Source: Zeimonas sp937903095 (GTDB taxonomy: Bacteria; Pseudomonadota; Gammaproteobacteria; Burkholderiales; Burkholderiaceae_E). From it: DNA of 7,547 nucleotides. Positions within the stretch are counted from its first letter, which is position 1, and each line of letters opens with the position of its first letter. The notes under the pieces are model-generated. The model ran no database searches. It was given only the letters and a program-made list of their open reading frames with translations, and was not told the origin of the DNA. The stretch covers positions 1 to 7,547 of the forward strand of contig CALCZN010000176.1 in the NCBI GenBank assembly GCA_937903095.1, read 5' to 3'. Both the position numbers and the translations under genes were made by a program. Shown piece after piece: positions 1-5,668 of this stretch.

Positions 1-654
1 TTCGGGATTGCCGAACATGACGCCGATCTTCATGCGGATCTGGTTGATGAAGATGACGGTGGTGTTGGTGCGGTTGATCGTGCCGGTGAGCTTGCGCAGT
101 GCCTGCGACATCAGGCGCGCCTGCAGGCCGGGCAGCGAATCTCCCATCTCGCCTTCGATTTCCGCCTTCGGCGTGAGCGCGGCGACCGAGTCGATGACGA
201 TGAGATCCACCGAGCCGGAGCGCACCAGTGCATCGGTGATCTCGAGCGCCTGCTCGCCGGTGTCGGGCTGCGAGATGAGCAGCTCTTCGAGGTCGACACC
301 GAGCCGGGAGGCGTACTGCACGTCGAGCGCGTGCTCGGCATCGATGAAGGCGCAGGTGCCGCCGAGCTTCTGCATCTCGGCGATGACCTGCAGCGTGAGC
401 GTGGTCTTGCCCGACGACTCGGGGCCGTAGATCTCGATGACGCGCCCGCGCGGCAGGCCGCCTACGCCCAGTGCGATGTCGAGGCCCAGCGAGCCGGTGG
501 ATACGACCTGGATGTCGCGCGAGACGTCGGCATCGGAGAACTTCATCACCGAGCCCTTGCCGAACTGCTTCTCGATCTGCGCCAGCGCCGCGGACAAGGC
601 CTTCGCGCGCTCGGTACGGGATTTCGCGTCTTCCATCGGGATCACTTTTTCCAT
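1..654 (-). CDS. recA: Recombinase RecA, N-terminal 218 residues (cut by window edge)
   Basis: RecA is the ATP-dependent DNA strand-exchange protein that forms filaments on single-stranded DNA and triggers LexA self-cleavage. The frame is open from an ATG at 654 to base 1 without a stop, so the last third or so of the usual ~350 residues lies outside the window. Visible motifs: the N-terminal helix with KALSAALAQIEKQFGKGSVM (about residues 18-37), Walker A GPESSGKTT (about 77-85), the catalytic-Glu segment FIDAEHALD, Walker B-like LIVIDSVAAL, then GDSLPGLQARLMSQALRKL with the L2-adjacent FINQIRMKIGVMFGNPE at the edge. A second in-frame ATG lies at 636. The ATG at 654 is preferred because GAGG and AGG stretches lie just upstream and because its N-terminus has the normal RecA length. 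The gene sits downstream of pncC, as in many proteobacteria, and has its own SOS-type promoter. The family call is essentially certain. Confidence 0.98.
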   Translation of the reverse strand, partial: MEKVIPMEDAKSRTERAKALSAALAQIEKQFGKGSVMKFSDADVSRDIQVVSTGSLGLDIALGVGGLPRGRVIEIYGPESSGKTTLTLQVIAEMQKLGGTCAFIDAEHALDVQYASRLGVDLEELLISQPDTGEQALEITDALVRSGSVDLIVIDSVAALTPKAEIEGEMGDSLPGLQARLMSQALRKLTGTINRTNTTVIFINQIRMKIGVMFGNPE

Positions 655-691
655 CTGCCTGCCTCGTCCGGGTGCGGTGAGAACGATCCGG

Positions 692-720
692 AGTATGGCA
701 CGAAACTACTGTATAAACAA
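692..720 (-). promoter_or_regulatory. Probable sigma-70 promoter of recA
   Basis: On the minus strand a TTGTTT -35 element (715-720) and a CATACT -10 element (692-697) are separated by 17 bases, and recA starts about 38 bases beyond the -10. The elements are only partial matches to consensus. Their spacing, their position and the LexA box lying over the -35 make the assignment plausible. It gives recA a promoter independent of the upstream operon. Confidence 0.6.
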
Positions 721-724
721 TCAG
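709..724 (-). promoter_or_regulatory. LexA (SOS) box controlling recA
   Basis: The 16-mer CTGTATAAACAATCAG matches the CTG-N10-CAG core of the proteobacterial LexA operator, with an AT-rich centre and a flanking TA on the left. It stands out in very GC-rich surroundings. It covers the proposed -35 of recA and lies 55 bases upstream of the recA start, as expected for a repressor site. Its right end includes the stop codon of pncC (721-723). LexA binding here is inferred from sequence only. recA is the classic SOS target. Confidence 0.85.
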
Positions 725-1293
725 CTCAAGGGCGTAGGCCGCCCGTCTGCGAGACGTTCGAGCGCGCCGCGCAACGCATGCAGCGCCGAGGCGTCGCGCA
801 CCGCCGCGCGGTCGCCCGCGAAATGCATCGTGGCCGTGCGCGGCGCCTCGCCGATCGACGCCCAGCCGAAGCAGACGGTGCCCACCGGCTTGTCGGGGGT
901 CGCTCCGCCGGGCCCGGCGATCCCGGTGACCGACAGCGCCAGCTGCGCCCGGCTGCGCTTCAACGCGCCTTCGGCCATGCGGGCCGCGACCGCCTCGCTG
1001 ACGGCGCCGCACGAAGCGAGGACTTCCGCGGGCACCTCGAGCAGGTCGAGCTTCGACGCATCGGTATAGGTGACGAAGCCGCGCTCGAACCACGCGCTCG
1101 AGCCGCCGATCTCGGTGAGCGCGCGTGCGATCGAGCCGCCGGTGCACGACTCCGCGGTTGCGATCATCCAGCCGCGCGCCTCGAGCGCACGCCCGAGTGC
1201 AACGGCGGCCTGGACGACGTCGCTCCAGCGATGCGCCGCTTCCAGCAGTGCATTGGGCGAATCGGGATTCATTGCGTTGCGCGGCGCCTGCAT
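721..1293 (-). CDS. pncC: Nicotinamide-nucleotide amidohydrolase, CinA C-terminal family (PncC)
   Basis: PncC hydrolyses nicotinamide mononucleotide to nicotinate mononucleotide and ammonia in the pyridine nucleotide salvage cycle, in the cytoplasm. The 190-residue product is the stand-alone CinA C-terminal domain. The N-terminal molybdopterin-binding-like domain of full CinA is absent, as in E. coli YgaD/PncC. Signature segments are TAESCTGG (46-53), RGFVTYTDASK (71-81), GAVSE (96-100), SVTGIAGPGG (121-130) and KPVGTVCFGW (135-144), with GDR near 160-162. The ATG at 1293 gives the longest protein. An ATG at 1272 would remove seven residues, and neither start has a clear Shine-Dalgarno. The gene is 42 bases downstream of pgpA with no visible terminator between them, so it may be the last gene of the operon. 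Its stop codon lies inside the recA LexA box. Confidence 0.93.
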   Translation of the reverse strand: MQAPRNAMNPDSPNALLEAAHRWSDVVQAAVALGRALEARGWMIATAESCTGGSIARALTEIGGSSAWFERGFVTYTDASKLDLLEVPAEVLASCGAVSEAVAARMAEGALKRSRAQLALSVTGIAGPGGATPDKPVGTVCFGWASIGEAPRTATMHFAGDRAAVRDASALHALRGALERLADGRPTPLS

Positions 1294-1335
1294 CGTTCGG
1301 GGAAGCTGGGCTTGCGATTCGCTTCGGCGTTGCGT

Positions 1336-1818
1336 TCAGCGATACCAGAGCGCGAACAGCAGCAGCGTATAGAACGCCGCCAGCACGTCGTCGAACATGA
1401 TACCGAGGCCGTCCTTCAGGGTGCGCTCGAAGTGGCGGATCGGCGGCGGCTTGACGATGTCGAAGAAACGAAAGACGACGAACGCGCCGAGGCGGTCGCC
1501 GAAGCCGGCCGGCACGAAGAGCAGCACGAGCCAGAACGCGACGATCTCGTCCCATACGATCGCGCCGTGATCGGGCACGCCGAGATCGCGCGACGTGCGG
1601 GTGCAGGCCCAGATGCCGAGCGCGAAGCCGCCGACGACGAGCGCCGCCCAGCCGATCGGCGGGATCCAGCGCTCGAGCACGGCGAAGGCGAGCCACGCCC
1701 ACAGCGTGCCGACGGTGCCGGGGGCGAAGGGAGACAGCCCGCTGCCGAAGCCCATCGCGATCCAGCGCGACAGCCGCACGCGCATGAAGCGCGAGTCGGC
1801 CCGCACCGGAATGCGCAC
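1336..1818 (-). CDS. pgpA: Phosphatidylglycerophosphatase A
   Basis: PgpA is an inner-membrane enzyme that dephosphorylates phosphatidylglycerophosphate to phosphatidylglycerol. With the GTG start at 1818 the protein has 160 residues, close to the family norm. Conserved blocks are GFGSGLSPFAPGTVGTLWAW (near 23-42), DHGAIVWDEIVAFW (near 83-96), VFRFFDIVKPPPIRHFE (near 115-131) and DGLGIMFDDVLA (near 135-146). The acidic residues in these blocks are the usual metal and phosphate site. About four hydrophobic segments are visible, the last running to the C-terminus. Start choice is uncertain. An ATG at 1785 gives 149 residues but would drop the N-terminal stretch ending RADSRFM that precedes the core block, as in longer homologues. 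A further GTG lies at 1806. The gene begins 10 bases after the thiL stop, so coupling with thiL is likely. Confidence 0.93.
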   Translation of the reverse strand: MRIPVRADSRFMRVRLSRWIAMGFGSGLSPFAPGTVGTLWAWLAFAVLERWIPPIGWAALVVGGFALGIWACTRTSRDLGVPDHGAIVWDEIVAFWLVLLFVPAGFGDRLGAFVVFRFFDIVKPPPIRHFERTLKDGLGIMFDDVLAAFYTLLLFALWYR

Positions 1819-1828
1819 CGGCGCACGC

Positions 1829-2782
1829 TCACGCGAAGTGGTCGAATCCACGTGCTTCGACGGGCAGCGCGCGTCCGCGCGCATCGCGCACGCGGATCGC
1901 CGAGCCGCAGACGACGCGGCCGATGCGCGCCAGCGGCAATCCCAGCCGCGCACCGACGGCGGCGATCGCTGTCCGGTTCTCGGGAGCGGCGCTGAACAGC
2001 AGTTCGTAGTCGTCGCCGCCCGACAAGGCCAGGCGCAACCGTTCTCCGTCGCCCAGCGACCGCAGCCGGGCATCGACCGGCACCGCCGGCCAGTCGATCT
2101 CCGCGCCGACGCGCGAACGTTCGACGATGTGGCCGAGATCGCCGAGCAGCCCGTCGGAGAGATCGATCGCCGAACGCGCCAGGTGGCGCAACGCGAGCCC
2201 GAGTTCGATGCGCGGCTGCGGACGGTCGAGGCGGATCGACGCTTCGTCGTCGGGCGCCAATGCGCGCCCGGCATTGCGCTCGCGAACGGCAAAGGCAGCC
2301 GCGCCCAGGACGCCCGAAACCCAGAGATCGTCGTCGGGCTGCGCCCCGTCGCGGCGCAGCGCCGCGCTCTCGGGCACCTCGCCGAAGACCGTGATGCAGA
2401 TCGTCCTCGGTCCGCGCGTGGTGTCGCCGCCGACCAGCTCGCAGCCGTGGCGATCCGCCAATGCGAAGAGCCCTTCGCAGAAGGCGGCGAGCCACCGTTC
2501 GTCGATCTCGGGCAGGCCGATCGCCAGCGTGAACGCGCGCGGGCGCGCCCCCATTGCGGCGAGATCGGAGAGATTCACCGCCAGCGACTTGTGGCCGAGC
2601 GACGCGGGGTCGGCGCCGACGAAGAAGTGGCGGCCCTCGAGGAGCAGGTCGGTGGAGATCGCGAACACGGCGTGCGGATCGAGCGGCGCGAGCAGCGCGC
2701 AATCGTCGCCCACGCCCAGCCGCGCGTCGCGCGCAGGGCCGCGATCGAAGAACCGGCGGATGACCTCGAACTCGCCGGGCAC
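1829..2782 (-). CDS. thiL: Thiamine-monophosphate kinase
   Basis: ThiL phosphorylates thiamine monophosphate with ATP to give thiamine diphosphate, the last step of ThDP synthesis. The 317-residue protein has the PurM/AIR-synthase-like fold motifs in order: RLGVGDDCALL (21-31), ISTDLLLEGRHF (42-53), GHKSLAVNLSDLAAMGARP (63-81), VGGDTTRGP (117-125), SAIDLSDGLLGDL (204-216), SGGDDYELLF (254-263) and the C-terminal GFDHF (312-316). The aspartates of these blocks form the Mg-ATP site in the family. The start is a GTG at 2782, four bases after the nusB stop, with AGGCGGG upstream inside the nusB end. No in-frame ATG occurs before residue 77, so the GTG is needed to keep the first metal-binding motif. 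Its place after nusB and before pgpA is the usual proteobacterial order. Confidence 0.97.
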   Translation of the reverse strand: MPGEFEVIRRFFDRGPARDARLGVGDDCALLAPLDPHAVFAISTDLLLEGRHFFVGADPASLGHKSLAVNLSDLAAMGARPRAFTLAIGLPEIDERWLAAFCEGLFALADRHGCELVGGDTTRGPRTICITVFGEVPESAALRRDGAQPDDDLWVSGVLGAAAFAVRERNAGRALAPDDEASIRLDRPQPRIELGLALRHLARSAIDLSDGLLGDLGHIVERSRVGAEIDWPAVPVDARLRSLGDGERLRLALSGGDDYELLFSAAPENRTAIAAVGARLGLPLARIGRVVCGSAIRVRDARGRALPVEARGFDHFA

Positions 2783-2786
2783 GAGG

Positions 2787-3302
2787 TCAGCCCGCCTGTG
2801 GAAACTCGAGCGGCCGCAGGCGCGCAGCGACGCGGTCGAGCACCGCGTTGACGTACCGGAAGCCCTCCGGCCCGCCGAAGCTCTTGGCGATCTCGACCGC
2901 CTCGTTCAGCACGACGCGATAGGGGATCTCGGGCATGCGAAGCAGCTCGAAAGTGGCAAGCATCAGCACGGCGTGCTCGACCGGGCTCAGCTCGCCGATG
3001 CGACGATCGAGATGAGGCTCGATCTGCGCGTCGAGTTCGTCGGCGATGCGAATCGCTCCGTGCAGCAGCGCGTCGAGATGCTCGTGGTCGGCTTTCTCGA
3101 AGCCGGGCGTTTCGGTGAGATGCGCGTGAATCGCGCCGGCGTCCTCGCGCGCGAGCAGCCATTGGTACAGGCCCTGCAGCGCGAGTTCGCGCGCACGGCG
3201 GCGGGCGCTCTTCGGCGGCGTGCCGCCGGAGGTCCTGCGGTTCGATCCGGAGGCCGCGCCCGACGCCCCTTCGCGCCGAGGCGGCTTTCCCGGTTCGGTC
3301 AT
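2787..3302 (-). CDS. nusB: Transcription antitermination factor NusB with basic N-terminal extension
   Basis: NusB binds boxA RNA together with S10 (NusE) and supports antitermination in rRNA operons. The NusB fold covers roughly residues 33-162: ARRRARELALQGLYQWLL (33-50), then LDRRIGELSPVEHAVLMLAT (98-117), the IPYRVVLNEAVEIAKSFGG segment (126-144) and the closing YVNAVLDRVA (150-159). Residues 1-32 are an extra stretch rich in Pro, Gly, Ser, Arg and Lys with no predicted fold, making the protein 171 residues against about 140 in E. coli. The ATG at 3302 overlaps the ribH stop in an ATGA arrangement, which argues that translation really begins there. A GGGGG run lies about 10 bases upstream, inside the end of ribH. 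A shorter start is not available as ATG near the domain boundary. Confidence 0.96.
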   Translation of the reverse strand: MTEPGKPPRREGASGAASGSNRRTSGGTPPKSARRRARELALQGLYQWLLAREDAGAIHAHLTETPGFEKADHEHLDALLHGAIRIADELDAQIEPHLDRRIGELSPVEHAVLMLATFELLRMPEIPYRVVLNEAVEIAKSFGGPEGFRYVNAVLDRVAARLRPLEFPQAG

Positions 3303-3925
3303 TCGCGACGCCCCCGTCCCGGTCGAGCCGGCTCGTCGTCGTCCTCTTCCTCTACCTGAAGCTCCTCGTCGTCCTCGTCGTCATCGTCTTCGTCCTCATC
3401 ATCCTCGTCATCGTCGTCGTCGTAATCGTCCTCATCGTCCTCGTCGTCATCCTCGTCGCCGCCGAGCGCCGACAGCGACGAAGCGAGATTGGCCATCTCG
3501 ACCGCGACGCGCGCAGCCTCGGCGCCCTTCGCGTCGGCGCGCGCCTGCGCCTGTTCGTCGGTGTCGGTGGTGAGGATCGCGTTGGCCACCGGAAGATTGA
3601 AGTCGAGCGCGACGCGCGCGACGCCCGCGGCGCTTTCGTTGGAGACGACCTCGAAGTGATAGGTGTCGCCGCGAATCACCGCGCCGACCGCGATGAGCGC
3701 GTCGAACTCGCCGCTTGCCGCCAGCTGCTGCAACGCGACCGGCACCTCGAGCGCGCCCGGAACCGTGCACACGAAGATGTCTTCCGCGGCGACACCGAGC
3801 GAAACCAGCTCGTCGAGGCAGGCATCGCGCAGCATCTGGGCCACCGGCTCGTTGAAGCGCGACTGGACCATTCCGATGCGCAGTCCGCTGCCGTCGAGAT
3901 CCGACTGGAATACCTCGATTTCCAT
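3299..3925 (-). CDS. ribH: 6,7-dimethyl-8-ribityllumazine synthase with long acidic C-terminal tail
   Basis: RibH condenses 5-amino-6-ribitylamino-uracil with 3,4-dihydroxy-2-butanone 4-phosphate to 6,7-dimethyl-8-ribityllumazine, the penultimate step of riboflavin synthesis. The catalytic core spans about residues 1-156: IGMVQSRFNE (17-26), VPGALEVP (55-62), AVGAVIRGDTYHFEVVSNES (79-98, with the catalytic His at 90) and LTTDTDEQAQARA (118-130), ending in EAARVAVEMANLASSL. Family members are usually about 155 residues, whereas this protein has 208. Residues 157-198 are 38 Asp/Glu out of 42, followed by a short basic end. The ATG at 3925 has a strong Shine-Dalgarno inside the end of ribBA and lies two bases past the ribBA stop. 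The stop overlaps the nusB start by four bases, so the tail is not a sequencing artefact that destroys the next junction. The function of the tail is unknown. Confidence 0.97.
   Translation of the reverse strand: MEIEVFQSDLDGSGLRIGMVQSRFNEPVAQMLRDACLDELVSLGVAAEDIFVCTVPGALEVPVALQQLAASGEFDALIAVGAVIRGDTYHFEVVSNESAAGVARVALDFNLPVANAILTTDTDEQAQARADAKGAEAARVAVEMANLASSLSALGGDEDDDEDDEDDYDDDDDEDDEDEDDDDEDDEELQVEEEDDDEPARPGRGRRE
3332..3457 (-). repeat. Low-complexity GAN-codon tract encoding the RibH acidic tail
   Basis: This 126-base stretch is made almost wholly of GAC, GAT, GAG and GAA codons on the minus strand, seen as repeated CGTC/CATC/CTC units on the plus strand. Exact units are mixed, so it is a degenerate trinucleotide tract, not a perfect microsatellite. 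It is the only strongly biased low-complexity tract in the window. It encodes RibH residues 157-198. Length variation between strains by slippage would be expected but cannot be judged from one sequence. Confidence 0.8.
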
Positions 3926-3927
3926 GG

Positions 3928-5049
3928 TCACTGCCCCTCCTCCATCGATTCGAAACCGACCACCTCGAGCTCGTAGCCCGTCATGCTCGGCATCTTGCGC
4001 GGCTGCGACAGCAGACGCATGCGACCGACGCCGAGATCCTTCAGGATCTGCGCCCCGATTCCGTAAGTGCGCAGATCGAGCTTGCCGCTTCTGCGACGCG
4101 CATGGGCACGCGCCGCGCCTTCGTCGAGCGCTTCGAGTTCGTCGAACAGCGCATCGGCCGACTGCGCGCAGTTCAACAGTACCGCGACGCCGCTCTGCTG
4201 CCCGACGATGCGCTCCATCGCGCGATCGAGCGGCCACGAGTGAAGCTTCGAGCCCGCATCGAGCAGGTCGATAAGCGACAGCGGCTCGTGCACGCGAACG
4301 AGCGTTTCGCGTTCGCGCTCGATCACGCCGTGCACCAGCGCCAGGTGCGCCGAGCGGGCGACCTGGTCGCGATACGCGACGAGCGTCAGCGGCCCCCAGC
4401 GCGAATCGATGGCCCGCTCCGCTACGCGCTCGATCAGGCTCTCGTGCGCGCTGCGGTACTGGATGAGGTCGGCGATGGCGCCGATCTTCAGGCCGTGCGC
4501 CGCGGCGAACTCGATGAGATCGGGCAGCCGGGCCATCGATCCGTCGTCGCGGAGGACCTCGCAGATGACGGCCGCCGGCGTGCGCCCGGCGAGTCTCGCC
4601 AGGTCGCAGCCGGCCTCCGTATGCCCGGCGCGCATCAGCACGCCGCCCGGCTGCGCCATCAGCGGAAAGATGTGGCCCGGCTGGACGACGTCCTCGGGCC
4701 GCGCGTCGCGGGCAACCGCCGCCTGCACCGTGCGCGCCCGGTCGGCCGCCGAAATTCCGGTGGTGACGCCTTCGGCGGCCTCGATCGAAACGGTGAAGTT
4801 CGTTCCGTGGCGCGCCGCGTTGTTCTCGACCATGAGCGGCAACCGAAGCTGCCGGCAGTGCTCCTCGGTGAGCGTCAGGCAGATCAGCCCTCGCCCGTAG
4901 CGCGCCATGAAGTTGATCGCCTCGGGCGTGACGCAATCGGCAGCGAGGAGCAGATCGCCTTCGTTCTCGCGGTCTTCCTCGTCGACGAGGATCACCATCC
5001 GGCCGGCGGCGATCTCGGCGATGATTTCGGCAGTGCTGGACAGGGTCAT
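3928..5049 (-). CDS. ribBA: 3,4-dihydroxy-2-butanone 4-phosphate synthase with degenerate GTP cyclohydrolase II domain (RibBX-type)
   Basis: The N-terminal half (about 1-200) is a complete DHBP synthase that converts ribulose 5-phosphate to DHBP and formate. It shows VDEEDRENEGDL (22-33), the acidic Mg loop, RHGTNFTVS (80-88), GVTTGISAADRA (94-105), PGHIFPL (124-130) and RAGHTEAGCDLARLAG (140-155). The C-terminal half (about 205-373) aligns with GTP cyclohydrolase II but lacks its active-site signatures. Where functional enzymes have a Cys-x10-Cys-x-Cys zinc site after VRVH, this protein reads VRVHEPLSLIDLLDAG and has no cysteine. The RQEGRGIGL motif is also missing, with LLNCAQSADALFDEL near that place. 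Only RTYGIGAQILKDLG (327-340) is well kept. It is therefore probably monofunctional, like the described RibBX variant of Proteobacteria. The ATG at 5049 overlaps the ribE stop by four bases. The true gene name could be ribB or ribBX. Confidence 0.93.
   Translation of the reverse strand: MTLSSTAEIIAEIAAGRMVILVDEEDRENEGDLLLAADCVTPEAINFMARYGRGLICLTLTEEHCRQLRLPLMVENNAARHGTNFTVSIEAAEGVTTGISAADRARTVQAAVARDARPEDVVQPGHIFPLMAQPGGVLMRAGHTEAGCDLARLAGRTPAAVICEVLRDDGSMARLPDLIEFAAAHGLKIGAIADLIQYRSAHESLIERVAERAIDSRWGPLTLVAYRDQVARSAHLALVHGVIERERETLVRVHEPLSLIDLLDAGSKLHSWPLDRAMERIVGQQSGVAVLLNCAQSADALFDELEALDEGAARAHARRRSGKLDLRTYGIGAQILKDLGVGRMRLLSQPRKMPSMTGYELEVVGFESMEEGQ
3934..3943 (-). promoter_or_regulatory. 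Strong Shine-Dalgarno of ribH
   Basis: GGAGGAGGGG on the minus strand, eight bases before the ribH ATG, is the most purine-rich ribosome binding site of the operon. It is embedded in the last codons of ribBA, where it encodes part of the Glu-Glu-Gly-Gln end. The other rib genes here have weaker sites, which fits a need for more RibH, a protein that assembles as pentamers or 60-mers in known cases. Confidence 0.7.
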
Positions 5050-5663
5050 CGAGGGATTCTACCGGTGGCGAGCATGCGCTCCACGTAGCGCGCGATCAGG
5101 TCGATTTCGAGGTTCACGCGTCTGCCGGCGTGCAGCGAATGCAGGGTCGTGACGCGCAGCGTGTGCGGCACGAGGTTGATCTCGAACTCGGTGCCCGCCT
5201 CGGTATCGACGACGCGATTGACCGTCAGGCTGACGCCGTTCACCGTGATCGAACCCTTGTAGGCGAGATACTTGCCGAGCGCCTCGCCGGCGCGTACGAC
5301 GAGCCGCCAGGATTCGCCGACCGGCTCGAAGGACACGACTTCGCCGATGCCGTCGACGTGCCCGGACACGAGGTGTCCGCCGAGCCGGTCGGCGAGCGTG
5401 AGGGCCTTCTCGAGATTGACCTCGCCGGGCGCATCGAGCCCGACCGTCTTCGACAGGCTCTCGGCGGAGACGTCGACGAAGAAGCGGCGACCGTCGATGC
5501 GAACGACCGTCATGCACGCGCCCTGCACGGCGATCGAGTCGCCCGGCGCGACGTCACGCAGGTCGAGATCGCCCGCGTCTACCGCGATGCGAACGCCGGC
5601 CTGCTCGCCGAGCGATTCGACTTCCTCGATGCGGCCGACGGCCGCGACGATTCCGGTGAACAT
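5046..5663 (-). CDS. ribE: Riboflavin synthase (alpha subunit type)
   Basis: This enzyme dismutates two molecules of 6,7-dimethyl-8-ribityllumazine into riboflavin and the pyrimidinedione that RibH reuses. The 205-residue length is typical. The start MFTGIV is the family hallmark, and the two homologous beta-barrel halves are visible. The first half carries DSIAVQGACMTV (42-53) and ends in NLEKALTLADRLGGHLVSGH (83-102). The second half carries KGSITVNGVSLTVN (136-149), NLVPHTLRVTTL (163-174) and NLEIDLIARYVERML (184-198). The ATG at 5663 follows the ribD stop by five bases. A much longer frame continues upstream through ribD, but it is a composition shadow. The stop overlaps the ribBA ATG (ATGA). 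The gene is called ribE in most proteobacterial annotation and ribC in E. coli. Confidence 0.97.
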   Translation of the reverse strand: MFTGIVAAVGRIEEVESLGEQAGVRIAVDAGDLDLRDVAPGDSIAVQGACMTVVRIDGRRFFVDVSAESLSKTVGLDAPGEVNLEKALTLADRLGGHLVSGHVDGIGEVVSFEPVGESWRLVVRAGEALGKYLAYKGSITVNGVSLTVNRVVDTEAGTEFEINLVPHTLRVTTLHSLHAGRRVNLEIDLIARYVERMLATGRIPR

Positions 5664-5668
5664 GGTTT

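Noticed and set aside
1294..1335. Possible terminator between pgpA and pncC
   Set aside because: No stable hairpin followed by a T run is visible in the 42-base gap.
331..1995. Plus-strand open frame of 554 codons antisense to recA, pncC and pgpA
   Set aside because: It is antisense to three well-supported genes, is extremely Arg/Ala/Glu/Asp rich, shows no recognisable domain, and is explained by high GC with few stop codons.
3299..4936. Very long minus-strand frame suggesting a fusion of an upstream domain to RibH
   Set aside because: The part upstream of 3925 is a shadow of ribBA in another frame. The RibH start at 3925 has a strong Shine-Dalgarno and matches the family N-terminus.
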